6,546 nucleotides of DNA from Flavobacterium psychrophilum. GTDB lineage: Bacteria > Bacteroidota > Bacteroidia > Flavobacteriales > Flavobacteriaceae. The DNA is taken from contig CAMDGJ010000159.1 in the NCBI GenBank assembly GCA_945897545.1, positions 1-6,546 of the forward strand, given 5' to 3'. This document shows, in pieces, positions 1-4,986 of the stretch. Each line of letters opens with the position of its first letter. Position 1 is the first letter of the stretch. Under the pieces are notes generated by a model. That model made no database searches. It was not told the origin of the DNA and saw only the letters and a program-made list of their open reading frames with translations. The translations under genes and the position numbers were made by a program.

Positions 1-478
1 CATCTGTATTTACTTTTGAAAAACACTGAAAATCTATATAATCAAATAATAATTTTGAGGCTTTATTCATTAAATCGATGTCTAGCTTTTGATGGAAATA
101 CCAGCTTCCGTCTTGCAAGAAAGCATCTTTAAATGTATTTACATGATATTCATAGGTTCGTTTTGTAGCATCAAATCGAGCGTGCGCTTCATTGTGAACG
201 AGAATAATATCGTAAACGACAATGTCTTTAGGCAAATAGGAGTTGAGCTTGTGCACTAAACTTGGAAGCTCAAATGGAGTTTCAAAATCAAAATGAGCAA
301 ACATTTCCTTGGCGTGAACTCCAGTATCAGTTCTTCCAGCTCCCATAAGATTTACTTCGTAATTTAATACAACTGAAACTGCTTTGGTTAGGGTTTCCTG
401 AACTGAAGAAGCGTTGGGTTGGTATTGCCATCCGTGATAATTGGTTCCGTTGTATGCAAGTTTTATAAAATACCTCAT
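1..478 (-). CDS. truA: tRNA pseudouridine(38-40) synthase TruA, 5' part (runs off left edge)
   Basis: TruA converts uridines 38-40 in the anticodon arm of many tRNAs to pseudouridine in the cytoplasm. Translating leftwards from the ATG at 478-476 gives 159 residues with no stop before the window edge, against a usual length of about 245-270, so roughly the C-terminal 40% is missing. The start MRYFIKLAYNGTNYHGWQ is typical of the family. The catalytic motif GRTDTGVHA lies at residues 48-56, with D51 as the predicted nucleophilic Asp. ARFDATKRTYEYHV at about 100-113 is the conserved RNA-binding and active-site strand, and CFSK near 152-155 is also conserved. No other start fits, because the family N-terminus begins at this Met. 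The gene is divergent from the phosphoesterase gene. No SD-like sequence is visible; a heptamer array occupies that position. Confidence 0.95.
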   Translation of the reverse strand, partial: MRYFIKLAYNGTNYHGWQYQPNASSVQETLTKAVSVVLNYEVNLMGAGRTDTGVHAKEMFAHFDFETPFELPSLVHKLNSYLPKDIVVYDIILVHNEAHARFDATKRTYEYHVNTFKDAFLQDGSWYFHQKLDIDLMNKASKLLFDYIDFQCFSKVNTD

Positions 479-479
479 G

Positions 480-507
480 TTCAGATTTCAGATTTCAGAT
501 TTCAGAT
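480..507. repeat. Four tandem copies of heptamer TTCAGAT abutting the truA start codon
   Basis: Four perfect head-to-tail copies of TTCAGAT lie at 480-486, 487-493, 494-500 and 501-507. In the truA sense direction this reads (ATCTGAA)x4, and only one base separates the last copy from the ATG. The array therefore fills the position where a ribosome binding site would be. Each copy shifts length by 7 nt, so slippage would change leader length but not a reading frame, since the array is non-coding. Heptamer repeats are known as slippage-prone elements in bacteria; any effect on truA expression is inference. Confidence 0.9.
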
Positions 508-516
508 TATTCTGAA
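501..516 (-). promoter_or_regulatory. Hairpin at the edge of the heptamer array in the truA leader
   Basis: TTCAGA (501-506) and TCTGAA (511-516) are exact reverse complements separated by TTAT, giving a 6-bp stem with a 4-nt loop in the truA leader RNA. The upstream arm could equally pair with the matching hexamer in any of the other three heptamer copies. The structure is seen in the sequence; a regulatory role is inferred. Confidence 0.4.
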
Positions 517-543
517 TGAAATCGGATTACACATTTTGAAGGG

Positions 544-551
544 CAAATTTA
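544..551 (-). promoter_or_regulatory. Candidate truA promoter (-7 element)
   Basis: The complement reads TAAATTTG, an exact match to the Bacteroidota -7 consensus TAnnTTTG. Transcription would start near 537, giving a leader of about 60 nt that contains the whole heptamer array. I do not see a good TTG-type -33 element at the expected distance, so the call is tentative. Confidence 0.4.
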
Positions 552-611
552 CAAAGAATGTTTATGTTTAGGACTAGTTCTGTTTTAAAGTTTACATAAT
601 TTATATTCTGT

Positions 612-622
612 AAATCTGAAAT
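612..622 (+). repeat. Inverted partner of the heptamer array
   Basis: AAATCTGAAAT at 612-622 is the exact reverse complement of ATTTCAGATTT, which occurs twice in the array (485-495 and 492-502). The two sites are about 110-125 bp apart in the same intergenic region. They could be ends of a small degenerate inverted-repeat element, or a chance match in AT-rich DNA. Confidence 0.35.
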
Positions 623-652
623 TAAAAATCGTTAATCTTTAATCTTAAATAA

Positions 653-660
653 TAACTTTG
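653..660 (+). promoter_or_regulatory. Candidate phosphoesterase promoter (-7 element)
   Basis: TAACTTTG matches TAnnTTTG exactly and lies about 70 bp before the ATG at 730. No convincing -33 TTG is present about 19 bp upstream. The last five bases also belong to a 9-bp direct repeat (CTTTGTGGC, 656-664 and 714-722), so the match could come from repeat sequence rather than a promoter. Confidence 0.3.
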
Positions 661-722
661 TGGCTTTTGGAATTTGTAGTAAAAAATAAATACTAAACTA
701 AGTGTTCTAGCGCCTTTGTGGC
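656..722. repeat. Direct 9-bp repeat CTTTGTGGC, two copies
   Basis: CTTTGTGGC occurs at 656-664 and again at 714-722, 58 bp apart. The second copy is preceded by AGCGC. Sequences of the form AGCGCCTTTGTGGC resemble low-information intergenic repeats I associate with Flavobacterium genomes; that resemblance is recollection, not a search result. The second copy contains the GTG at 718 that could be mistaken for the start of the next gene. Confidence 0.4.
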
Positions 723-729
723 AAATTAT

Positions 730-1224
730 ATGAAAAAAATTCTCCTGCTTTCTGATACGCACAGTCATATCGACGAGACGATTATTAAATATGTCAATCA
801 GGCTGACGAAGTCTGGCACGCTGGCGATATTGGTGATTTAATCGTGACTGATACGATAAGGAAAATCAAGCAGCTACGTGGTGTTTATGGGAATATCGAT
901 GATGACAAAGCCCGAATGGAATTTCCGTTGCACAACCGTTTTCTGTGTGAAGGAGTCGATGTTTGGATCACCCATATAGGCGGTTATCCTGGAAAATACA
1001 ATCCGAATATAAAAACCGAAATGGCTACAAATCCTCCAAAATTATTTATTTGTGGGCATTCACATATTTTAAAAGTGATCTTTGATAAAAAAAATAACCT
1101 TTTACATATGAATCCTGGAGCGGCCGGAAAAAACGGTTTCCATCAAGTACGAACGATGCTGCGTTTTGTAATAGATGGTGATAAAATAAAAGACTTGGAA
1201 ATAATTGAAATCGGGAAGAAGTAG
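730..1224 (+). CDS. YfcE/MJ0936-type calcineurin-like metallophosphoesterase
   Basis: This is a predicted cytoplasmic dinuclear-metal phosphodiesterase of 164 residues, within the normal size for these single-domain proteins. The motifs appear in order: D9-x-H11 in LLSDTH; GD at 32-33 in HAGDIGD; GN at 54-55 in YGNID, where N55 would bridge the metals; H82 in WITHIGG; and GHSH at 109-112. The segment NPGAAGKNG near 130 is also typical. An upstream in-frame GTG at 718 would add MANY, but family members begin at MKKILLLSDTH and that GTG lies inside a repeat, so I chose the ATG at 730. The physiological substrate of these proteins is generally uncertain. The gene appears monocistronic: divergent from truA and convergent with the DUF4293 gene. 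Confidence 0.9.
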   Translation: MKKILLLSDTHSHIDETIIKYVNQADEVWHAGDIGDLIVTDTIRKIKQLRGVYGNIDDDKARMEFPLHNRFLCEGVDVWITHIGGYPGKYNPNIKTEMATNPPKLFICGHSHILKVIFDKKNNLLHMNPGAAGKNGFHQVRTMLRFVIDGDKIKDLEIIEIGKK

Positions 1225-1240
1225 AAACCTCTTATGTTTA

Positions 1241-1337
1241 TTGACCGCAGATTTGCAGATTAACAAATTATTTAAATCTATTTTGTTAAATCACCAAAAT
1301 AAAGAATAAGTGAAAAAATCTGCGAATCTGCGGTTAA
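1241..1337. repeat. 97-bp element with 21-bp imperfect inverted termini
   Basis: The left arm, 1241-1261 (starting TTGACCGCAGA), and the reverse complement of the right arm, 1317-1337, match at 19 of 21 positions. The 55-bp interior has a nested inverted repeat, TTAACAAA (1260-1267) with TTTGTTAA (1282-1289). Each arm also contains two GCAGATT-like units in tandem (GCAGATTTGCAGATT on the left). No ORF is present. The organisation fits a REP- or MITE-like intergenic element in the 3' untranslated region of the phosphoesterase gene. I recall similar CCGCAGATT...AATCTGCGG pairs between Flavobacterium genes, but no search was run. Confidence 0.65.
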
Positions 1338-1348
1338 AATTCCTCTAC

Positions 1349-1378
1349 AAAAAAACCCGAATTTTTACATTCGGGTTT
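1349..1378 (-). terminator. Intrinsic terminator of the DUF4293 gene, possibly bidirectional
   Basis: AAACCCGAAT (1353-1362) and ATTCGGGTTT (1369-1378) form a perfect 10-bp stem with a 6-nt loop. In the leftward direction the stem runs into seven consecutive T residues (complement of A1349-1355), 31 bp past the DUF4293 stop codon. In the rightward direction the T-tract is only three long before CC, so it would end the phosphoesterase transcript less well. Confidence 0.85.
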
Positions 1379-1408
1379 CCTTCGCACTAATAAACTAAGT
1401 TTATAGGA

Positions 1409-1822
1409 TTATCTCAATCTATCCACAGATTTTACAAGATCTTCGTCCTTTTTGATGGCCTTGTTAGCTAAAACTAACAACACGATAGCAACAATAGGAA
1501 GAAACATCCCAATACCTTTCTCAGAAACAGCTAGTGTTTCTCCAGATACATTTAGCGAACGATAAACAAACAAGCCTAATAAAATTAAATTTAAAATTAT
1601 ATTCAATCTGCCAATAACAAATTGATTTTGTCTTTTTTTATAGGAAACAATGCTCAATAATGAAAGTGTTGTACTCAATCCTAATACTACAACATATATC
1701 TGATTTTGCATAAAGTAGTATGGTGAACCATTAGCCATTGTCCACAACGGAATAAAGAATGGTAAAATTCCCGTTACCACAAAAGCTACGAATAAATATA
1801 TAGTTTGAATTCTTTGAATCAT
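1409..1822 (-). CDS. DUF4293 family four-helix membrane protein
   Basis: This is an inner-membrane protein of unknown function, 137 residues. Four hydrophobic helices are visible at about residues 7-28, 41-60, 71-90 and 104-121, with a basic loop YKKRQNQ after helix 2 and a charged C-terminal tail ending SVDRLR. The opening MIQRIQTIYL and the closing DRLR are the features by which I recognise the Bacteroidota-restricted DUF4293 family. There is no signal peptide distinct from helix 1. The gene is divergent from rho, a neighbourhood I recall from related genomes, which might hint at a linked role but proves nothing. A TAnnTTTG element lies 18 bp upstream and a strong terminator lies downstream, so it is probably transcribed alone. 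Confidence 0.85.
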   Translation of the reverse strand: MIQRIQTIYLFVAFVVTGILPFFIPLWTMANGSPYYFMQNQIYVVVLGLSTTLSLLSIVSYKKRQNQFVIGRLNIILNLILLGLFVYRSLNVSGETLAVSEKGIGMFLPIVAIVLLVLANKAIKKDEDLVKSVDRLR

Positions 1823-1839
1823 TTTTATTATTTCTTTAG

Positions 1840-1847
1840 CAAAAATA
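1840..1847 (-). promoter_or_regulatory. Candidate DUF4293 promoter (-7 element)
   Basis: The complement reads TATTTTTG, an exact match to TAnnTTTG, ending 18 bp before the ATG at 1822. The implied leader is only about 10 nt, with AAAGAAA as the nearest purine-rich ribosome-binding stretch. A clear -33 element is not visible. Confidence 0.4.
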
Positions 1848-1871
1848 TATTTTCTTTTTTAATAAATACTA

Positions 1872-1900
1872 TTGTAGATTAAAATTTATTCGTAATATTG
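1872..1900 (+). promoter_or_regulatory. Candidate rho promoter (-33/-7)
   Basis: TTG at 1872-1874 and TAATATTG at 1893-1900 are separated by 18 bp. The latter matches seven of eight positions, or five of the six fixed ones, of TAnnTTTG. The predicted start near 1907 would give a rho leader of about 98 nt. It lies back to back with the candidate DUF4293 promoter. Confidence 0.4.
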
Positions 1901-1910
1901 CATAGCAAAT

Positions 1911-1932
1911 CCGTAAGTACTTCATTCTACGG
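1911..1932 (+). other. Small stem-loop at the start of the predicted rho leader
   Basis: CCGTA (1911-1915) and TACGG (1928-1932) form a perfect 5-bp stem with a 12-nt loop, just after the predicted start of rho transcription. rho is autoregulated in enterobacteria through its leader; whether this hairpin takes part in anything similar here is speculation. Confidence 0.3.
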
Positions 1933-2004
1933 TCAATTCAAAATCATATATTTTACTACTCACTTTTATAGTATTCCCAAATTATTTAAAATCATAGAAC
2001 ATTT

Positions 2005-3795
2005 ATGTTTGACATTTCTGCATTAAAAGAAATGAAGCTTTCTGAGCTTCAAGAAATAGCTAAAGCAGCTAAAACAATAAAAATCGCCGGAGTAAAAAAA
2101 GAAGCATTAATTAGCCAAATTTTAGAACTCCAGTCGGCAGCAACTGATTCAGTAACTGATACTAAAAGTGTTGAAACCATAGCTGAAGGGGATAAGCCGA
2201 AAAGAGTTCGAATTGTAGCTCCAAAAAAAGTGGCGATTCAAAAAAAATCAAATAATTCTCTTTTTTCAGAAGAGGAAATTGCTTTAGAACCCAGTTTTCC
2301 AGATGCAATAAACGAAACTCTAGTTGAAGTTGCTTCTGAAAAGAAAGTAGGGAAAGTAATTAAATTTAATAAATCAGCCTACGAAAAAAAGATGGCTTTG
2401 CAAAAGCAAAAAGAAGAGGCAAAATTAGCCAGTGGAGAAAATGAATCTACCGAAACAAACCAACTATATTCAGTTGCTGAAACTGTCGAAAGTATCGAAA
2501 CTGATGAAAATACAGAAAACATTGAAGTTAGCGTTCCCGCAAAAAAATTAAATTCCAACCAACTTCACAAACAAAACCCAAATCAAAATCCCAATGCAAA
2601 CCCCAACCAAAACGGAAATGGAAATGTGAATCCAAATTTCAAAAGCAAGAAAAACAATTTTAGAGATTCAGATTTTGAATTTGACGGAATCATAGAAAGT
2701 GAAGGCGTTCTAGAAATGATGCCGGATGGTTATGGTTTTCTACGTTCTTCGGATTATAATTATCTAGCTTCACCAGATGATATTTATTTATCTACTTCCC
2801 AAATTAGATTGTTTGGTCTTAAAACCGGAGATACCGTAAAAGGAGTAGTACGTCCGCCAAAAGAAGGAGAGAAATTCTTTCCTTTAGTTCGTGTTTTAAA
2901 AATTAATGGACACGATCCTCAAGTGGTTCGAGACCGAGTATCTTTCGAACATTTAACACCAGTTTTTCCTTCAGAAAAATTCAAATTAGCTGAAAGACAA
3001 AGTACTATTTCAACCCGAATTATAGATTTGTTTTCGCCAATAGGAAAAGGACAACGTGGTATGATTGTGGCACAGCCAAAAACGGGTAAAACAATGTTGT
3101 TAAAAGACATTGCAAACGCAATCGCAGCAAATCATCCCGAGGTATATTTAATTGTTTTATTGATTGATGAACGTCCTGAAGAGGTTACTGATATGATACG
3201 AAGTGTTCGTGGTGAAGTTATTGCCTCGACTTTTGATAGAGAACCGCAAGAACATGTAAAAATTGCTAATATAGTTCTAGAAAAAGCAAAACGTTTGGTC
3301 GAATGTGGTCACGATGTCGTGATTTTATTAGATTCTATTACACGTTTAGCAAGAGCTTATAACACGGTACAACCTGCATCCGGTAAAGTATTGAGTGGAG
3401 GTGTTGACGCCAATGCTTTACAAAAACCAAAACGCTTTTTTGGAGCTGCTCGAAATGTGGAGAATGGTGGCTCGTTGAGTATCATTGCCACAGCCTTGAC
3501 AGAAACAGGTTCAAAAATGGATGAAGTTATCTTTGAAGAATTCAAGGGAACTGGAAACATGGAATTGCAATTAGACCGTAAAATTGCCAATAAACGTATT
3601 TTCCCTGCCATTGATTTGACTTCTTCTAGTACACGACGCGATGATTTGTTATTAGATGTAAAAACATTGCAAAGAATGTGGATTATGCGAAAATATCTAT
3701 CAGATATGAACCCAGTAGAAGCGATGGATTTTATCAACGATCGTTTCAAGAAAACGAAAAATAACGAGGAGTTTTTGATTTCTATGAATGATTAA
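2005..3795 (+). CDS. rho: Transcription termination factor Rho with long N-terminal insertion
   Basis: Rho is a hexameric RNA-dependent ATPase that releases transcripts from RNA polymerase. Layout over 596 residues (E. coli Rho has 419): SAP-like Rho N-terminal helices 1-45; a charged, low-complexity insertion of about 46-225; a cold-shock RNA-binding domain of about 231-303 with RNP-like DGYGFLR at 241-247; and the motor domain from about 325. Walker A is AQPKTGKT (356-363), with T360 where E. coli has Ala. [11 protein letters not shown] at 387-397 and [13 protein letters not shown] at 441-453 (Walker B) are intact, as are the Q-loop [17 protein letters not shown] (464-480) and the R-loop region [19 protein letters not shown]. 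The insertion ends in an alternating Asn-x run at 191-211. The start is fixed by [20 protein letters not shown], the family N-terminus. No SD is seen before it. It is divergent from DUF4293 and probably monocistronic. Confidence 0.97.
   Translation: MFDISALKEMKLSELQEIAKAAKTIKIAGVKKEALISQILELQSAATDSVTDTKSVETIAEGDKPKRVRIVAPKKVAIQKKSNNSLFSEEEIALEPSFPDAINETLVEVASEKKVGKVIKFNKSAYEKKMALQKQKEEAKLASGENESTETNQLYSVAETVESIETDENTENIEVSVPAKKLNSNQLHKQNPNQNPNANPNQNGNGNVNPNFKSKKNNFRDSDFEFDGIIESEGVLEMMPDGYGFLRSSDYNYLASPDDIYLSTSQIRLFGLKTGDTVKGVVRPPKEGEKFFPLVRVLKINGHDPQVVRDRVSFEHLTPVFPSEKFKLAERQSTISTRIIDLFSPIGKGQRGMIVAQPKTGKTMLLKDIANAIAANHPEVYLIVLLIDERPEEVTDMIRSVRGEVIASTFDREPQEHVKIANIVLEKAKRLVECGHDVVILLDSITRLARAYNTVQPASGKVLSGGVDANALQKPKRFFGAARNVENGGSLSIIATALTETGSKMDEVIFEEFKGTGNMELQLDRKIANKRIFPAIDLTSSSTRRDDLLLDVKTLQRMWIMRKYLSDMNPVEAMDFINDRFKKTKNNEEFLISMND
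2566..2637 (+). repeat. Asn-x dipeptide-repeat region inside rho
   Basis: Codons 191-211 (2575-2637) place Asn at every odd position, eleven in all, with Pro, Gln, Ala, Gly or Val between. The DNA is a degenerate AAYCCMAAY-type repeat using both AAT and AAC codons, so the pattern is kept at protein level rather than being a perfect DNA repeat. It is the end of the disordered insertion between the N-terminal helices and the RNA-binding domain. Confidence 0.85.
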
Positions 3796-3844
3796 ATAAT
3801 ATCAATTTAAAAAACAGATAAAAAAAACGCTCTCTGCAAACAAT

Positions 3845-3881
3845 ACCCCCATTAAGTTTCATACTTTTTTTGGGTTTTTTT
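3845..3881 (+). terminator. Weak candidate terminator of rho
   Basis: ACCC (3845-3848) can pair with GGGT (3872-3875), followed by a run of T residues to 3880. The stem is only four or five base pairs with a loop over 20 nt, so it is a poor intrinsic terminator. It is the best candidate downstream of rho, 50 bp past the stop. Confidence 0.3.
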
Positions 3882-3957
3882 ATTTAAAGAAAAGTCAAAT
3901 ATGATTATATATTTAATTCTGAATGTAAAGAACCGCTGATAAAAATAATTTAGTTCC

Positions 3958-3972
3958 CTATTTGTCAAATAG
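3958..3972. promoter_or_regulatory. 15-bp perfect palindrome, candidate operator
   Basis: CTATTTG and CAAATAG flank a single T, giving a perfect dyad with 7-bp arms. It has the size and symmetry of a binding site for a dimeric regulator, and lies about 230 bp before the orphan gene and 160 bp after rho. No regulator is identifiable in the window. Confidence 0.35.
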
Positions 3973-4098
3973 TTATAATCCATTACGATAAATAGCATAT
4001 TAAATTCCTTTTTTAGAAACTTCTTCGTAAATGATTCATCTGTTTGCTATTACATTTAATATTTTTAAAGAATATATACTATTTCGAATTATAATATG

Positions 4099-4106
4099 TA
4101 AATTTG
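4099..4106 (+). promoter_or_regulatory. Possible promoter -7 element for the orphan gene
   Basis: TAAATTTG matches TAnnTTTG exactly, about 100 bp before the ATG at 4205. No TTG is present at the -33 distance, and in such AT-rich DNA the match could be chance. Confidence 0.25.
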
Positions 4107-4204
4107 ATTTGTAGAATATTGATTACGTAGTGATTATATTTTAAATCAAGTCCCCACATTTTTTGATCTAAGAGTTTTTTTAATAATTTTTAAATTTTTA
4201 AATT

Positions 4205-4657
4205 ATGAGTAAAAATGTTCAGATAGTTTTGACCGTTGATGCACAACATCTCTATCAAATTTCAAATCCAACGCAAGAGCAAATCAATGATTATGCAAAT
4301 TTATCCGATGATAATGATGGTTTTACAGATAATGGAAAAGTACAAGATTTTTTGTCTAACGTCTATTTAGGAAAAAATGTAGAATGGGTAGGTGCTTCAA
4401 CAGATCCAGCATACTCTATAGCGATTGACAGAATTGTGTATGACTTCGATTTGAACGATCCCAATGACAAATGCTTCTTAGAAGATGATGTTACCATTTC
4501 GGGTTCCGGGGGTTGTCACAGTAAAGTAATTGCTACTATAAAAGACCAAGTGGAAATGGCTAAAACTTTAAACATATACAAAATTGAGTTTAGTGTTCAT
4601 TACGATAATGTCTCAAAATCATATTTGGTAGATCCTAAATTGATTTCAAACCAATAG
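4205..4657 (+). CDS. Small acidic protein of unknown function
   Basis: I cannot assign this 150-residue protein to a named family with confidence. It has no signal peptide or membrane helix, so it is probably cytoplasmic. It is acidic: about 23 Asp/Glu against 11 Lys/Arg. Alternating hydrophobic segments (VQIVLTVDA at 5-13, YSIAIDRIVYDF at 70-81, KVIATI at 107-112, YKIEFSVHY at 125-133) suggest a beta-sandwich. SDDNDGFTD at 34-42 resembles the calcium-loop pattern DxDxDGxxD with Ser in the first place. The stretch from NVYLGKNVEWVG onward loosely recalls AidA/PixA inclusion-body proteins, a weak impression only. There are two cysteines, C90 and C104. The ATG is preceded by an A/T tract without SD. 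It is flanked by long gaps and followed by a hairpin plus T9, so it is a stand-alone transcription unit. Confidence 0.8.
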   Translation: MSKNVQIVLTVDAQHLYQISNPTQEQINDYANLSDDNDGFTDNGKVQDFLSNVYLGKNVEWVGASTDPAYSIAIDRIVYDFDLNDPNDKCFLEDDVTISGSGGCHSKVIATIKDQVEMAKTLNIYKIEFSVHYDNVSKSYLVDPKLISNQ

Positions 4658-4684
4658 TAAATTCTATAATAAGATTTTAAATTT

Positions 4685-4738
4685 TCATTGCCTATTTGAC
4701 TGTACTAATTTAGCACAAGTATGCAATGATTTTTTTTT
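4685..4738 (+). terminator. Intrinsic terminator of the orphan gene
   Basis: TCATTGC (4685-4691) pairs perfectly with GCAATGA (4723-4729), and nine T residues follow (4730-4738). The 31-nt interior folds further, with TGT/ACA and CT/AG pairs around 4701-4717, so the whole is a long imperfect hairpin. It starts 27 bp after the stop codon at 4657. Confidence 0.65.
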
Positions 4739-4912
4739 GCTATTCCAAAAAATATCAATCCGACCAATTGCAAATTAGTAGTAGTGTAAATATTAATAAA
4801 TAGATGTGATAACATTTGTAGATGTATAATTGTGATCAACTAATAATCCAATGAAATTTACAGTAATTAAAAAGAAGTAGGATTGTTATCATTCAAAATT
4901 TCTTTAGACCTG

Positions 4913-4929
4913 CCAATTATATTAATTGG
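4913..4929. promoter_or_regulatory. 17-bp palindrome upstream of the cyclase gene
   Basis: CCAATTA and TAATTGG are exact reverse complements separated by TAT. The site is centred 66 bp before the cyclase ATG, a plausible place for a repressor or activator of that gene. No binding protein is evident in the window. Confidence 0.4.
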
Positions 4930-4977
4930 ATTCCAAACTTAATAACTAAAATCAAATCCTTCTTTTGTCCAATAAAC

Positions 4978-4983
4978 AGGAAA
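4978..4983 (+). promoter_or_regulatory. SD-like ribosome binding site of the cyclase gene
   Basis: AGGAAA lies 3 nt before the ATG at 4987, with its GG 6 nt from the start. It is the only start region in this window with a recognisable Shine-Dalgarno-like sequence, and it supports the choice of the ATG that opens the signal peptide. Confidence 0.5.
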
Positions 4984-4986
4984 TTT

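Larger units (their letters stand above)
3796..4204. other. 409-bp AT-rich non-coding gap between rho and the orphan gene
   Basis: No plausible coding region is seen on either strand. It holds a weak terminator-like stretch (3845-3881), a 15-bp palindrome (3958-3972), one TAnnTTTG match (TAAATTTG, 4099-4106), an inverted pair TTGATTT (4104-4110)/AAATCAA (4143-4149) enclosing two TGATTA copies 11 bp apart, and a T/A-rich tract with two ATTTTTAA copies immediately before the ATG at 4205. The leader of the downstream gene is probably within this region. Confidence 0.6.
4658..4986. other. 329-bp AT-rich gap before the cyclase gene
   Basis: No plausible ORF is seen on either strand. It contains the terminator of the orphan gene (4685-4738), an 8-bp inverted pair TGATAACA (4807-4814)/TGTTATCA (4884-4891), a 17-bp palindrome (4913-4929) and the cyclase ribosome-binding site. 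I could not find a convincing -33/-7 promoter pair. Confidence 0.6.

Noticed and set aside
480..507. CRISPR-like array
   Set aside because: The units are 7 bp and directly adjacent with no spacers; this is a simple tandem repeat.
718..729. Upstream GTG start adding four residues to the phosphoesterase
   Set aside because: The GTG lies within a 9-bp direct repeat, while the ATG at 730 gives the family-typical MKKILLLSDTH N-terminus.
622..819. 65-codon open frame on the minus strand
   Set aside because: It overlaps the phosphoesterase start and the intergenic region, has no family resemblance, and its latter part reads through AT-rich non-coding repeats.
1241..1337. tRNA or structured RNA gene
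   Set aside because: The paired arms could suggest an RNA gene, but there is no cloverleaf, no T-loop consensus and an AT-rich interior; an inverted-repeat element fits better.
2575..2637. Frameshift or sequencing artefact in the Asn-rich part of rho
   Set aside because: The frame is continuous into the conserved RNA-binding domain, and both Asn codons are used, so the tract is real coding sequence.
2919..3110. 63-codon open frame antisense to rho
   Set aside because: It lies wholly inside the strongly conserved Rho motor domain; shadow of the coding strand.
3357..3749. 130-codon open frame antisense to rho
   Set aside because: It is antisense to the Q-loop and R-loop region of Rho, with no recognisable domain; long antisense frames are common over constrained genes.
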